DNA of 64,000 nt from Polyangiaceae bacterium (lineage in GTDB: Bacteria > Myxococcota_A > Polyangia > Polyangiales > Polyangiaceae): positions 159,915 to 223,914 of the forward strand of contig JANXOF010000061.1 of assembly GCA_025353725.1 (NCBI GenBank), read 5' to 3'. Shown here in pieces: positions 36,835 to 47,317 of this stretch; the stretch's first letter is position 1, and each line of letters starts with the position of its first letter. Under the pieces are notes generated by a model. That model was not told where the DNA came from. It saw nothing but the letters and a program-made list of their open reading frames with translations, and searched no databases. A program made the position numbers and the translations under genes.

Positions 36835-37422
36835 TTATGGCTTTGGGCGTGGGACGAGCACGATCCCTTCAAAAACGTCGCTGACCGCAAGTTGGACACC
36901 GAGGGCTGCGATATCGACGACTTGCTCGGGGCCGTACGTCCGAAGGACCCACGTGGCCTCGTCTTGCCGATGGAAGTGCTCGATTCTTACTTCGTGCTGG
37001 GATACCAAGAGGTAGTCGGTCAGCGAGGCAATGCTGCGGTAGGCTAAAAACTTTTCGCCTCGGTCGAAGGCTTCCGTGGAATCGGACAAGACCTCGACGA
37101 CGAGACGGGGGTTGCAGATTGTGTCGGTGTCGCTTTCGTCGACCTCCACGGGAGGACACGTGACGCTCGCGTCCGGGTAGACGTAGCGTGCCAGCGAAGG
37201 GAGGCGGACGCGTTGGTCCGAGGCGTACGTCCGGCATGGTTTGCCTTTTAACTTTGCGCCGAACTCGCTGAGAATCGCAGCGGTGAGCAGGTTGTGCTGT
37301 TGCGAGCCGCCGGCCATCGCAAACGTCTCAAAATCCCAGAGGATGCTCTTCTCATCCGCCGTGCGCTCCGCGGCGAGGTAGGACGCCACGGTAACTCGAG
37401 ACGTTGGCGCACGAAGAGTCAT
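36835..37422 (-). CDS. Uma2-family (DUF820) putative endonuclease
   Basis: 195 residues from the ATG at 37422. A PD-(D/E)XK-like fold: WDFETFAMAGGSQQHNLLTA near the start, VYPDASVTCPP (Asp) and PRLVVEVLSDSTEAFDRGEK (Glu, Asp-x-Lys) with a following LAYRSIASLTDYLLVSQ segment. Uma2 proteins are very abundant in cyanobacteria and Myxococcota. Nuclease activity is predicted from fold, and their biological role is not established. Stands alone, convergent with the YghO-like gene. Confidence 0.88.
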   Translation of the reverse strand: MTLRAPTSRVTVASYLAAERTADEKSILWDFETFAMAGGSQQHNLLTAAILSEFGAKLKGKPCRTYASDQRVRLPSLARYVYPDASVTCPPVEVDESDTDTICNPRLVVEVLSDSTEAFDRGEKFLAYRSIASLTDYLLVSQHEVRIEHFHRQDEATWVLRTYGPEQVVDIAALGVQLAVSDVFEGIVLVPRPKP

Positions 37423-37491
37423 GACAAAAGAGTAGCTGAAGTCAGCGTTTCTTGCGTCATGCCGTGACACCGAGCGCTAGCGCGTCGGCGC

Positions 37492-37926
37492 TTAGCGCAC
37501 GAAAGCTTCGAGCACTTCGAAAAGTTCGTCCACAATGGGAATCGCTGGATCCGTGTAGGCGTCGCGTTGAGACTTCGCTTCGAGCGTCGCGGCCTTGAGT
37601 ACGTGATTCATTCCTTCAATGACCGCGAGCGAAGCATCGGCGCGAGCAGTCGCAAGGAGGTTTGCGTCCGAAACCGTTACTTGAATATCCGTGGTTCCTT
37701 GAAGAATTAATAGAGGCACGCCTACGTTTCGAATTTCGCTTGCAGGGTCATACTTCATCCAAGAAATTAGGTATGGCTGTACGCTCGGACGAAACAGTGG
37801 CTCCAGTGCTTTCGGCACCTCAGAGGCGAGTCGGCCTGCTTCGAGTTCGGTGATGAGGAGGTTGGCTTTCTCTAAAAGTGCGGAGTCTTGGAGTTGGCGT
37901 GCGAGCTGTTCACGCAGAACCGTACG
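37492..37926 (-). pseudogene. C-terminal fragment of an alpha/beta hydrolase
   Basis: About 144 codons with clear hydrolase similarity: PLFRPSVQPYLISWMKYDP, VPLLILQGTTDIQVTVSD (catalytic Asp region) and VIEGMNHVLK (catalytic His). The nucleophile elbow (G-x-S-x-G) and the whole N-terminal half are missing. Upstream of 37926 the frame stays open but reads into the body of another gene in a wrong frame. This is a 5'-deleted remnant with no Ser nucleophile, so it cannot be an active esterase. Confidence 0.8.
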
Positions 37927-38263
37927 CGAGGGAGAAGCCCCAAAACAGCAGTGCTGGCACGACAACATCGGCCAGTTGCTCGACGACCGCGAGCCGGAGC
38001 GGCACCGCGATTCGTGTGATGTGGAGGTCGAGAAATCCGTCGTAACGAACGCCAAAGCGCGTCGCCACGATCCCGAGCGCCGCGATGACGAAGCCACACG
38101 CGGCTGCATATCCGCCGCCGGCACGCGAAAAGGGATCAGAAAAAAGCGACAACCCACGCGGTGGTGGCGGCTCGGACACAGCGCGTAGGAGTCGTTCGGC
38201 CTCCGAATCTGTAATCTTTCCGGCTGTCGCGAGATCTCGAATGCGACGTGATGGGGGGTTCAT
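37910..38263 (-). pseudogene. 3'-truncated membrane protein gene
   Basis: 117 codons. N-terminus IRDLATAGKITDSEAERLLR, a helix that also ends the neighbouring DUF2089 protein (ILDALENGKITSKIAEQQLR), then two membrane segments (YAAACGFVIAALGIVATRFG and VVVPALLFWGFSLAYG). The frame ends about 16 bp past the point where hydrolase sequence begins, so the rest of the membrane domain is lost. The start overlaps the DUF2089 stop by 4 bp, showing it was the second gene of a normal two-gene unit. Confidence 0.7.
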
Positions 38264-38625
38264 AGCCCTTCCTTTCGAAGCTGCTGTTCGGCGATTTTTG
38301 ACGTGATCTTCCCGTTTTCGAGCGCATCCAAGATGGCGTGCCTACGGTCTTGGACGCTGTGCTCCAGAATCTCCAAATGACGAATGACCGCGTTGAGTCG
38401 ATTGCGGACGGTCGGGTAACTCATGCCATCCAGGGCTGCCATCGCCTTGAGGCTCCCCGACGCGCGCACAAACTCCGTGACGAATCTCAAATCGTCCGGC
38501 TCGAGCTGCAGAAGAAGCGGCACATCAAACTGGCCGTCGAGCTGCGTATCGCAGGCTTCACAAGCGAGCCGAGTCGCGCGGAGGCCGCTTTGGCAGCTGG
38601 GACACCGTGTAACAAATCGCGCCAT
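38260..38625 (-). CDS. DUF2089-type zinc-ribbon/HTH protein
   Basis: 121 residues. An N-terminal zinc ribbon (CPSC ... CEAC) is followed by a helix-turn-helix-like segment (LDGMSYPTVRNRLNAVIRHL) and the C-terminal helix shared with the next gene. This domain order matches DUF2089, a predicted transcription-factor-like family. It is the first gene of a leftward unit whose second gene is truncated, so its partner function is probably lost in this genome. Confidence 0.85.
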   Translation of the reverse strand: MARFVTRCPSCQSGLRATRLACEACDTQLDGQFDVPLLLQLEPDDLRFVTEFVRASGSLKAMAALDGMSYPTVRNRLNAVIRHLEILEHSVQDRRHAILDALENGKITSKIAEQQLRKEGL

Positions 38626-38828
38626 CGCGACTAAAAGTAACGTGCATCTTCAACAAAGTGAACTATAAGCGTAACAATTCTTCGAAAGAGGAAACTTTCA
38701 TCGTCACGGCCGCGCATTCGGTCGGGCGATTTTCGCGGGGCGCGCATAGAAAAAGGGCGTCCGCACGTTCGTGCCTAACGCAGGCGCGCTTGGGGAAGTT
38801 CCAATGAACGGGTTCCGTACAACGCCGA

Positions 38829-39703
38829 ATGCTCCGAAAATGCTTGTCTGCCATGCTTGGCGCCGTCGTCTTCGCCGGATGTTCGTCACGCGATGCCGAG
38901 CCCGTCGAATCCGCGAGCCTCGAGGTGACGGCTGGGTCGGCGTACCTCGTGGCGCCAGATCCCGGCTCGGACGAGGCTTCGCGTCACTACTACGAACGGA
39001 TCCTCGGGGATGCCTCGCAGGACACCTGGCCCGTATAGGGCGAACATCACCGCAGTACGCGCGCACGCCTCCTGTACCGGTTCGCGGGTTTGTGTCGGCT
39101 GCGAGGTCGATGGCTGCCGGGTACGTTCACACGTGCGCGACGGACTCAGCTTCCGCCGTTTGGTGCTGGGGTGAAAACACCTTTGGTCAACTGGGTACAC
39201 TCACTACCGAAAACGCGAGTGTGCCAACGAGAGTTCCTGAGCTCACAGCCGGCGTCACTGCGCTCGTAGCGGGGAGTAACCATACGTGCGCGCTGACCTC
39301 CACTGGAGGTGTCGTTTGCTGGGGAAGTAATACGTACGGAAACCTTGGTTTCAATTCGACGGAGTCCCAGCTTCCTCCGAGGTCGGTAGTGGGCCTTGAG
39401 TCAGGGGTGGTGGCCCTTGCGGCAGGCGCGCAGCACACGTGTGCGCTTTCGCGGTCGGGAGGTGTTTCTTGCTGGGCCGGCAATGAGGCTGGCCAGCTCG
39501 GTACGGGAACGCGACAACGCAGTCGCGTCCCGACGCAAGTGGTGGGTCTATCAAGCGGCGTCGTCGCCCTTGCAGCGGGGTCTGAGCACACGTGCGCCGT
39601 GACGGCGGCGGGTCGGGTTCTCTGCTGGGGCAACAATGCGGACGGTCAGCCGCATAGGCCGAGAGTGCGGCCGCACACGCGAGGGTTGTGCGCAGGTGCC
39701 TAA
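38829..39703 (+). pseudogene. Broken RCC1-repeat lipoprotein
   Basis: Two parts in different frames. 38829-39038 encodes a lipoprotein start (AMLGAVVFAGCSS lipobox) and stops at a TAG. From about 39101 another frame encodes RCC1 repeats: MAAGYVHTCATDSASAVWCW, ALVAGSNHTCALTSTGGVVC, ALAAGAQHTCALSRSGGVSC and ALAAGSEHTCAVTAAGRVLC. The last repeat breaks off at WGNNADGQ and an unrelated basic tail runs to a stop at 39703. Only four to five blades remain instead of seven, so the propeller is incomplete. I infer a frameshift plus a 3' deletion. Confidence 0.65.
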
Positions 39704-39709
39704 ATGGTG

Positions 39710-39860
39710 AATCTTTGCTCAGGTGGAGCGTGCCGAATCGCGTTTGGACAGCCACGGTTGCGAACACGACCGCTGCCGCACCGAGCAGAATTCGGCTAAG
39801 CGGAAAGGTAACAATTTTGCGAGCGAGGGAACCCGCGTTCGGTTGCGTGGGGTCACTCAT
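39710..39860 (-). pseudogene. N-terminal fragment of a membrane protein (CPBP-protease-like)
   Basis: From an ATG at 39860 the minus strand encodes about 40 residues with one membrane segment (VTFPLSRILLGAAAVVFATV) that resembles the first segment of CPBP intramembrane metalloproteases. Similarity stops before about 39710 and the frame then runs through the RCC1 gene antisense. The family guess is weak; the truncated character is better supported, because the RCC1 gene also breaks here. Confidence 0.35.
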
Positions 39861-39983
39861 CGTTGCGATAGTCGCTGACGGATCGGGCCCGAGGTCCTTG
39901 GCCACGCCAAGGACGTTGATCGGGGTCGGATTTGAAAAGGTCGCGAATGCGGCATGGCGCTCTCCCCCAAGAAGCTCGCGCGG

Positions 39984-40967
39984 CTAGAGCCAGCCGTGAG
40001 CTTGGTACCACTTCGCTGTGAGGCGTACGCCGTCTGCGAAACGCACTTCGGGTTTCCACCCGAGGTCGTCTTGTGTCTTTTGACTCTCGCAAACCCAGTG
40101 GTGTTTCAGCATGCCGACTTTTTCGCGCGTGAGCATGACGGCCTTGTCGCGTAATTTGCCATACGCCTCGACTCCGAACGACGCGAGGCTCAGCACCGGA
40201 AACGGGATACCCACGCGGAACAGCGGAGTCGTGCCGAGAGCCTCAGGGAGAACCTCGCCCATGGCGCGCGCCATGCTGAGAGGCTCGCCGTCGTCGACGA
40301 AGTAGACACTCCCACTCTTCACATTGGCTTCGATCGCTTGAATGCAGGCGCGCGCGCAGTCGGGGCCGTACGTATAGCAACCGAGCATGCTGCCGTCCCC
40401 AATCACGGGGTATTGGCGTTTGCGAACGGCGCGAAACGCTTCCAGTATCTCAACGTCGCGCGGGCCGTAAATCGCCGCCGGGCGCAAAATGACTACGGGT
40501 AGCTTGCCCTTGCGTGCGAGGACCGCTTTCTCTGCCGCGAGCTTCGACCGTCCGTAGGCCGTGACGGGATTCGCTTGGTCCACCGCGACGGGCTTGCGGT
40601 CGAGAGAGGGGCCACATGCCTCGAGACTCGAGACGTGAACGAAACGTTTGAGCGTCGGGGCGTGCTCGATAGCAGCCTCGAGCAGGTTGACCGTCCCTTG
40701 CGTGTTGCACTCGAAAAAGTCCGCCTCCGTCCGCGCTTTGACGGCCCCCGCGGAGTGGACCACTGCGTCGACGCCCTGCATCGCGGCGTCGACGCTGGCG
40801 CGGTCCTCGACGCTGCCTTCCGCAAACTCGATGCCCTTGAGCGTTGATAGGAACTTTCGATTGGAACTTTTTCGCACGAGCGCGCGCACCTCGTGGCCTA
40901 CGGTCGAAAGCTGCTCGGCGACATGACTGCCGAGAAAACCGCTACCGCCGGTGACAAGGATCTTCAT
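39984..40967 (-). CDS. NAD-dependent epimerase/dehydratase (extended SDR)
   Basis: 327 residues from the ATG at 40967. The Rossmann motif GGSGFLGSHV is at 7-16, the active-site Tyr-x3-Lys in TAYGRSKLAAEKAV, and VVILRPAAIYGPRD gives the RP-x-x-x-YGP substrate loop. It is closest in style to 3-beta-hydroxysteroid-dehydrogenase-like or UDP-sugar epimerase-like extended SDRs; the long C-terminal region (FPVLSLASFGVEAYGKLRDK) fits the former. Cytoplasmic or membrane-associated. Monocistronic. Confidence 0.85.
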   Translation of the reverse strand: MKILVTGGSGFLGSHVAEQLSTVGHEVRALVRKSSNRKFLSTLKGIEFAEGSVEDRASVDAAMQGVDAVVHSAGAVKARTEADFFECNTQGTVNLLEAAIEHAPTLKRFVHVSSLEACGPSLDRKPVAVDQANPVTAYGRSKLAAEKAVLARKGKLPVVILRPAAIYGPRDVEILEAFRAVRKRQYPVIGDGSMLGCYTYGPDCARACIQAIEANVKSGSVYFVDDGEPLSMARAMGEVLPEALGTTPLFRVGIPFPVLSLASFGVEAYGKLRDKAVMLTREKVGMLKHHWVCESQKTQDDLGWKPEVRFADGVRLTAKWYQAHGWL

Positions 40968-41063
40968 GGGTCGCCCTTTTGCCAGATCGCGCCACGAAAG
41001 CAATGTCGGCCATAGTGCGAGCCTCAGCTTGACGTAGCCACGGCTCGTCTTACAAAAGCGCGC

Positions 41064-41867
41064 ATGACCTATTCAACGATTGTCGTCGCTTCCGTGCGTC
41101 CCTTAATCGCAGGCCTTTCGCTCTCCCTCGCCATGGTTGGATGCGCGACGACTGAACCTGAAACTCGCACCTCCACCAGCAACCAAACGTCAGCGGCCCT
41201 CTCCCCGACGTCCATCGCCGACGCAAAGGCGCAAATTCGCCGTATCGCGATGGCCAACATTGACCGCACGGACAACCTCGCCGAAGTGCGCGCGCAGCTC
41301 GACGTTTTGGTAGCGCCGCTCGCGGCTGCGTACGGCACCAAGACCGTCGCCGAAGAGCTCCCCGGCCTTCTCGGAGGCTGGCGTCAGATTTGGACCGACG
41401 AGATTCAGCCGCAACCGCCGATTCTCCGCCAAGACCCACGCCAGGTCTACCAAGTGATCACGGACCGCGGATTCTACTACAACTTCGCGAACGTGAAACT
41501 GTTCGGCTTCGTCGACGCCATCGGGGCACTTCGCGGAGTCTACGAGGATCGCGGCGAGACGCTCGGCATCCGATTCACGAAAGACGGCTTTAAACTCGCC
41601 AAAATCGACGCGCGCACGAACCTCGTCGAGCTCACGGAAAACCTCGAATCGGGCCGTGACAGCCTGATTGGCACTCCCGGCGGCGGCCAAGCGCCCAACG
41701 GCCCGATCGGGATCAGTGGCTCGCTCCGAACGATCTACCTCGACCAGGACATCCGCATCGAGACGGGTACGCAGGACGACTTCCGTGGCCCTGACGGGAC
41801 TGTTCTTGTTCCCGGTTCGACCAACGGCCTCTTCATTCTCGACCGCGCAGTGACCGGCGCGCTCTGA
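41064..41867 (+). CDS. Lipoprotein, PAP/fibrillin-like
   Basis: 267 residues. The lipobox is SLAMVGC. The body has a helical stretch ([20 protein letters not shown]) and then a strand-rich lipocalin-like part with [32 protein letters not shown] and [15 protein letters not shown]. The W-x3-W-T-D and late strand pattern resembles plastid-lipid-associated (fibrillin) proteins, which bind hydrophobic ligands. The assignment is tentative; lipoprotein export is clear. Confidence 0.6.
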   Translation: MTYSTIVVASVRPLIAGLSLSLAMVGCATTEPETRTSTSNQTSAALSPTSIADAKAQIRRIAMANIDRTDNLAEVRAQLDVLVAPLAAAYGTKTVAEELPGLLGGWRQIWTDEIQPQPPILRQDPRQVYQVITDRGFYYNFANVKLFGFVDAIGALRGVYEDRGETLGIRFTKDGFKLAKIDARTNLVELTENLESGRDSLIGTPGGGQAPNGPIGISGSLRTIYLDQDIRIETGTQDDFRGPDGTVLVPGSTNGLFILDRAVTGAL

Positions 41868-41982
41868 GGCCGCACCTGAGACGACAGCACAGTCGTCGCC
41901 AAGTCTGCTAGTCTCGCCGATTCTAGGCCGGGAACACCCGTTTTCGGCCCGTGTTGGTACACGAAAGGATCGGCCGTTTCGC

Positions 41983-44900
41983 ATGCTCGCTTGGGCGCTC
42001 AAAAAGGTTCTCGGCACCTCGCACGAACGCCAGGTGAAAAAGCTCCAACCTCTGGTCGTGGAGGTCAACAAGCTCGAGCCTGAAATCTCGAAGCTTTCGG
42101 ACGCGGAGCTGAAGGCAAAGACCTTCGAGATGAAGCAGAAGCTCGACAACGGCGCAACGCTTGACGACATCCTCGTCGAAGCGTTCGCCGTCTGCCGAGA
42201 GGCAGGCAAACGAGCCCTGAGAATGCGTCACTACGACGTCCAGCTCATCGGTGGGATGGTGCTCCACAAAGGCATGATCGCCGAGATGCGGACCGGGGAG
42301 GGCAAAACGCTCGTCGCGACGCTCGCATGTTACCTGAACGCGCTCGAGGGCAAGGGCGTTCACGTCGTCACCGTGAACGACTACCTCGCCCGGCGCGACT
42401 CGGAGTGGATGGGTAAGCTCTACGGATTCCTCGGGCTAAGCACGGGCGTCGTCGTGAACCAGCAACAGGACCGCGAGAAGCGCGACGCTTATCGCTCGGA
42501 CATTACGTACGGTCAAAACAACGAGTTTGGGTTCGACTACCTGCGCGACAACATGAAGTTTAGCGCCCTCGACTACGGGCAGCGCGAACTCAATTACGCG
42601 ATTGTCGACGAGGTCGACTCGATTCTGATTGACGAGGCGCGAACGCCGCTCATCATCAGCGGCCAAGCGGAGACGTCGTCGGCAAAGTACAAGACGATCA
42701 ACGAATGCATCCCGCGTCTTCGCAAGGACGAGCACTACGCCGTCGATGAGAAAGCGCACTCAGTTTCACTGACGGACGAGGGCGTGGAGATGAGCCAAAA
42801 GCTCCTCGGCGTCTCGAATCTCTATGATCCGGTCAACCTCGAGTCGCTCCATATTCTCAATCAGTGTTTGCGCGCTCATACGCTCTACAAGCGCGACGTA
42901 AGCTACCTCGTGAACGAAGAGGGCAAAGTCCTTATTATCGACGAGTTCACGGGTCGCGTGCTTCAGGGGCGCCGGTGGTCTGACGGGCTTCACCAGGCGG
43001 TCGAGGCGAAGGAGCTCGTGCCGATCCAAGAAGAGACTCGGACGATGGCCACCATCACGTTCCAGAATCTCTTTCGGATTTACAACAAGCTCTCAGGGAT
43101 GACAGGAACGGCCGACACCGAGGCCGAGGAATTCCACAAGACGTACAAGCTCGAAGTCGTTACGATCCCGACCAACAAGATCATTCAGCGCACCGACTAC
43201 GAAGACCTCGTTTACAAGACCGAGCGCGAGAAGTTTACCGCGGTCGTCAACGAGATTCTTGACGCGCACGAGAAGGGCCGGCCCGTTCTCGTCGGTACGA
43301 CCAGCGTAGAAAAGAGCAACGCGGTCGCGAAGATCCTGAAAAAGAAGGGGATTTCGCACGCCGTTCTCAACGCGAAGCAGCACGAGAAAGAGGCGTACGT
43401 CGTCGCCCAAGCAGGCCGCAAAGGCGCGATTACGGTCTCGACCAACATGGCTGGCCGTGGAACGGACATTATTCTAGGCGGCAATCCCGAGATGCTCGCG
43501 AAGCTCGAATTCAAAGAGCAAAATCGCGACGAAGACGCCGAAAAAGAAGAGTTCGAGAAGGTCATCAAGAAATACGAAGGCTCCTCGAAACGCGAGGGTG
43601 ACGAAGTTCGAGCGGTGGGCGGTCTTCACATCGTGGGCACCGAGCGCCACGAGTCGCGACGCATCGACAATCAACTTCGCGGCCGTGCCGGGCGTCAGGG
43701 CGATCCGGGGTCGAGTAAGTTCTTCCTGTCGCTCGAAGACGACCTGATGCGCATCTTCGCTGGCGACAAGGTCCAGTCGCTCATGGAGCGAATGGGCATG
43801 CCCGACGACGAGCCCATCGAGCATCCGTGGGTCACGAAGAGCATCCTTGACGCGCAGGGCAAAGTCGAAGGGCGAAACTTCGATATTCGCAAGAACTTGC
43901 TCGAATACGACGACGTCATGAACGAGCAGCGAAAGACGGTTTACAAGGTCCGCCAGCAGCTTTTGCTCGGTATCTATACGCCAGAGATTCTCGGTGAGGA
44001 CGGCAAGGCGACCGGCAAAGTCCGGGCGATCGAGTCCCTTCCGCGACTCGCCGACGAGGTCAAACAGGCGATTGTCGACATGCTCCTTCATCACGGAACG
44101 CCCGTGACGGTGCCGGGGGAAGAGCCTAAACGCGCGAAGAAAATCGAAGAGATCCACGAGATCGTGGACATGGATGCGCTGCGAAGCGACATCTACCAAT
44201 TTTGGGGGTACCGCTTCGACTCGAAGGACGGTGCCGGGAAAACCCCGCAAAAGGTCTACGACCGCTTGATGACCGAGATTCCGTCGAGCCTAACGCAGCA
44301 GCGCGAACGGCTGCTCGATCTCGTCGACGGCATCGTCTCTGCGATCGTCGAGGAGAGTTGCCCGCAGAACAAGCCCCCCGAAGATTGGGACTGGAAGGGC
44401 ATTCGCAGCGCGTTTATCGAACACTTCGAGGCGAAACCCGAAGAATTCGAGCACCTCCACGACGCGTCCGATCTTGCGCATGCACTCTACACAAATGCGC
44501 TCAAGATTCTCGAAGAGCGCGAAAAAGAGATGGGGACGGAGCTCCTCATGCGCGTGTTCCGCCACTTCTACATCGAAGACGTCGACAAGCAGTGGGTCGA
44601 GCACCTTACGAACATGGAGCACCTTCGCGACGGCATTGGACTTCGCGGCTACGGCCAGCGTGATCCGAAGCAGGAGTACAAGAAGGAGGGCTACGACATC
44701 TTCGTCACGATGATGGCTGCCGTAAGCTCGAACGTGGTCACAAAGGTGATGCGCGTGCGGCTCCAGAAGGAGAGCGAAATCGAACGCGTCGAGCGCGAGG
44801 ATTACGAGCGTCATCAGCGCGCGGCGCAGTCGCTTCAGCTCAGGCACGGCGGAGAGCTTGCTGAGGGCGACGAGGTCGCGTTGCCTCCGCCACCGCGAAG

Positions 44901-45039
44901 AGCATCGCTTGCCCCCGCAAAGCGCGAGCAGCCGAAGATCGACCGCAACGACCAGTGCCCTTGTGGCAGCGGCGAGAAGTTCAAAAAGTGTCACGGTGCC
45001 GCGCTTGAGGAAGAAAGCACCGACAGCGCATCAACGTGA
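41983..45039 (+). CDS. secA: Preprotein translocase ATPase SecA
   Basis: 1,018 residues, longer than E. coli SecA (901) because of insertions in the C-terminal half. Walker A is [13 protein letters not shown] and the DEAD-like box is [20 protein letters not shown]. Also present are the preprotein-binding region with [33 protein letters not shown] and the arginine-finger motif [20 protein letters not shown]. The C-terminal SEC-C zinc motif [13 protein letters not shown] is intact. It drives Sec-dependent export through SecYEG. Single-gene unit. Confidence 0.98.
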   Translation: MLAWALKKVLGTSHERQVKKLQPLVVEVNKLEPEISKLSDAELKAKTFEMKQKLDNGATLDDILVEAFAVCREAGKRALRMRHYDVQLIGGMVLHKGMIAEMRTGEGKTLVATLACYLNALEGKGVHVVTVNDYLARRDSEWMGKLYGFLGLSTGVVVNQQQDREKRDAYRSDITYGQNNEFGFDYLRDNMKFSALDYGQRELNYAIVDEVDSILIDEARTPLIISGQAETSSAKYKTINECIPRLRKDEHYAVDEKAHSVSLTDEGVEMSQKLLGVSNLYDPVNLESLHILNQCLRAHTLYKRDVSYLVNEEGKVLIIDEFTGRVLQGRRWSDGLHQAVEAKELVPIQEETRTMATITFQNLFRIYNKLSGMTGTADTEAEEFHKTYKLEVVTIPTNKIIQRTDYEDLVYKTEREKFTAVVNEILDAHEKGRPVLVGTTSVEKSNAVAKILKKKGISHAVLNAKQHEKEAYVVAQAGRKGAITVSTNMAGRGTDIILGGNPEMLAKLEFKEQNRDEDAEKEEFEKVIKKYEGSSKREGDEVRAVGGLHIVGTERHESRRIDNQLRGRAGRQGDPGSSKFFLSLEDDLMRIFAGDKVQSLMERMGMPDDEPIEHPWVTKSILDAQGKVEGRNFDIRKNLLEYDDVMNEQRKTVYKVRQQLLLGIYTPEILGEDGKATGKVRAIESLPRLADEVKQAIVDMLLHHGTPVTVPGEEPKRAKKIEEIHEIVDMDALRSDIYQFWGYRFDSKDGAGKTPQKVYDRLMTEIPSSLTQQRERLLDLVDGIVSAIVEESCPQNKPPEDWDWKGIRSAFIEHFEAKPEEFEHLHDASDLAHALYTNALKILEEREKEMGTELLMRVFRHFYIEDVDKQWVEHLTNMEHLRDGIGLRGYGQRDPKQEYKKEGYDIFVTMMAAVSSNVVTKVMRVRLQKESEIERVEREDYERHQRAAQSLQLRHGGELAEGDEVALPPPPRRASLAPAKREQPKIDRNDQCPCGSGEKFKKCHGAALEEESTDSAST

Positions 45040-45071
45040 AACGATGTGAGAAGACGTGAGAATCGAAGTGT

Positions 45072-45569
45072 CTACCTTTGCCCGGAGTGGACAGCCGCCT
45101 CGAGAGACATTCTCTTCGCGCGCCTGTCTGCCTCCGCGCAAACGGTGAGGACAGGAATCAACGATAGGCGGACAATTTTTTCGGCGACGCTTCCAAGGAA
45201 GACCCGCGACAGGCCTCGGCGGCCGTGCGTTCCCATGACGATGAGATCGGCAGGCAAATCCATTGAAGCTTGCAAAATGGCCTCGAAGGGTTCGCCATAG
45301 GCCACGAGTGAGTCTGTCTTTTGATGGCGAGACGTCACACGCTCAAGAGCGGCGTCGAGCGTCTCTCGCGCTGCGCGGGCATCGCTGTCGAGGTGCCACG
45401 CGCCGCCTTCTGGACAGTAGGCGTCATACGCGGCAGTCGGCAGCCAGCTCGCGTGGAAAAGTGTGATTTTTGCATCGAACTTCGACGCGAGATCGATCGC
45501 CACGCCGAGGGCTGAATCGGCGCACGCGCTGAAATCGGTCGGGACCATCAAGTGCTTGAACGCGTGCAT
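45072..45569 (-). CDS. Universal stress protein UspA family
   Basis: 165 residues. It begins FKHLMVPTDFSACADSA, with the typical Asp at the first strand, and has the ATP-binding motif GTHGRRGLSRVFLGSVAEKI (G-x2-G-x9-G-S). This ATP-binding UspA subgroup is common in starved cells. A 20-residue basic tail follows the core. Convergent with secA, 32 bp away. Confidence 0.92.
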   Translation of the reverse strand: MHAFKHLMVPTDFSACADSALGVAIDLASKFDAKITLFHASWLPTAAYDAYCPEGGAWHLDSDARAARETLDAALERVTSRHQKTDSLVAYGEPFEAILQASMDLPADLIVMGTHGRRGLSRVFLGSVAEKIVRLSLIPVLTVCAEADRRAKRMSLEAAVHSGQR

Positions 45570-46083
45570 GAAAGGCTCCTTCCCTTGTGTCGATATGGGT
45601 CTCGTTGAGGCGCAGCATCATGCGTTTGAGAGTGCGAGTGGAATCGGTAAGCGGGTTTGCGCTGTCTTGGTGCAAGCCGGAAGCCAGGGCGGTGGCACGC
45701 GCGGCACCGTTCGTGCCGACAGCGTCTTCCTACGCGCAGTTAGCCTGAAACTCTCGACGCGAATTCGCTTTTATCTCTTCCGACAAAAGGCTCGCGCGTC
45801 GGATTTCAATACGGCGCGCATCGGCACGAATGCCACAGTGCTCCTGCACGCTCAGCGCAGGTGCGCCTAGCTCTCGCGTGCTCACCGGAGCACACGTTGC
45901 CGGCGGACATCGACATTCGTGTTCACGTTACGTTCTTCGTTCTTATCGTGTGAGCCGCATATCGCAACCTTACGGTTGGGAAATGCGCCGCGCTATGGTG
46001 GGGCGCGGTATTCTTCTTGTCCTTGCGCTGATAGCGCCCCGGTCTCTTGGCCCCACGCCGCGGTCATGCGGTAGTGTCACGCG
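45570..46083. other. 514-bp region with no recognised gene
   Basis: Divergent upstream region of uspA and of the lipoprotein gene at 46084. Reading frames here are antisense or random-looking. It must contain two promoters; I could not assign them with confidence. Confidence 0.4.
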
Positions 46084-46698
46084 ATGACTCGGCGTACGGC
46101 GTTCCTTTTTGTTTCGACCTTCGTAGTGGTAGGGGTTGCCAGCGCTTGTTCGGACCCACCCAGCAAGCCGACGGCGACGACCGGACTCGCGAACGGCGCC
46201 TCAGGCTCGGACGCGAACCAAGCGGCGGCGGGCGGCGGCGTTGACGGCGGCTCGGGTAACCAAGGATTCGACGCCGGCGATAGTGGGGTATGCAACGACC
46301 TCCTCGCTGCGGGCAGCGTCGTCGATCGGGTGGCTGTGGCGGCCGAACCGCCCGTGGGGAAAGGCGGAACACTCGTCGTCGGCGAGTACACGCTGACGGA
46401 CTATACCGTTTTCACGGGAGCTGGAAGCGCGGGTGGGCCTACGGGAATTACGGCGAAGGGGACGCTTCGCATCGCGACCGACAGCAAACTCGACGAGCGC
46501 TACGAGTTTGGCGGAGTCGGTCTCCCCACCTCGCGAAGTGTTTCGAGCACATTCGTTGTCGCGGCAGCGACGCTTGCGACTGCCCAAACATGCCCCGCTA
46601 GCGGCCTTGGCCGTACCCTTCAATACACCTTCGTCGAGCCGGTGCTCGTGCTGACAGACCCCGCGACGAAAGAGGCGTTCACGTTCACGAAGCACTGA
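46084..46698 (+). CDS. Hypothetical lipoprotein
   Basis: 204 residues, not assigned to a family. The signal peptide ends in VGVASAC, followed by a Gly/Ala/Asp-rich linker and a strand-rich domain (GTLVVGEYTLTDYTVFTGAG then GTLRIATDSKLDERYEFGG) with three Cys in the mature part. Probably an outer-membrane lipoprotein. It precedes a second lipoprotein gene by 17 bp on the same strand, so the two may be cotranscribed. Confidence 0.7.
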   Translation: MTRRTAFLFVSTFVVVGVASACSDPPSKPTATTGLANGASGSDANQAAAGGGVDGGSGNQGFDAGDSGVCNDLLAAGSVVDRVAVAAEPPVGKGGTLVVGEYTLTDYTVFTGAGSAGGPTGITAKGTLRIATDSKLDERYEFGGVGLPTSRSVSSTFVVAAATLATAQTCPASGLGRTLQYTFVEPVLVLTDPATKEAFTFTKH

Positions 46699-46715
46699 CG
46701 TACTCTTCGTGACTG

Positions 46716-47252
46716 ATGAAAAGCCACGTTTGCGTTCGCCGCTCCTTCGGTAAGGCTGCCCTCGTAGCGCTTATGGGTACGGCCACGTTAAGCCTTTGTG
46801 CTCTTACCGCGTGCGGTGATGGGAAAGAAACGCGGACCGCGAAGGTCACCGCCGCCCCAATGCCGGAAGGGGAGTCCTGGACCGGCGTCTATTTTCACCC
46901 CGTCTACGGTTACCTCCACATGATGGAGGAGGGCTCGAACGTCGTCGGTCGCTGGAAGCGCGCCGACCAAAGCAAGTGGGGCGAGCTGAGCGGTACAAAG
47001 GGCGGAAACGTCCTCCACTACACCTGGAAAGAGCACACCGTCGGAATGATCGGCGCGAGTGCAACGACGCACGGCAAGGGCTACTTTCAGTACAAAATGG
47101 ACGATGAAAGTCGCCCGCAGCTCGACGGGCAGTTTGGCCTGAATGAGGACGAGGCCGGGAGTGACTGGCACAACGTCAAGCAGGCGCGTATGCAGCCAGA
47201 CCTAAAGTCGATAGGCGGCGACGCCGAAGGTATCCGCCCGAGCGGGTTCTAG
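46716..47252 (+). CDS. Hypothetical lipoprotein
   Basis: 178 residues. The signal peptide has the lipobox CALTAC. The mature domain is Trp/Tyr-rich and strand-like ([58 protein letters not shown]), suggestive of a small beta-barrel; it contains no Cys after the lipidated one. Function unknown. Lies 65 bp upstream of gcvP and could share its transcript. Confidence 0.7.
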   Translation: MKSHVCVRRSFGKAALVALMGTATLSLCALTACGDGKETRTAKVTAAPMPEGESWTGVYFHPVYGYLHMMEEGSNVVGRWKRADQSKWGELSGTKGGNVLHYTWKEHTVGMIGASATTHGKGYFQYKMDDESRPQLDGQFGLNEDEAGSDWHNVKQARMQPDLKSIGGDAEGIRPSGF

Positions 47253-47317
47253 CTCGTCCTCGCACACGTACGCCTGCGCACGGGGGTACTGGTCGTTCGC
47301 GGTCCGGCGCGCTACAG

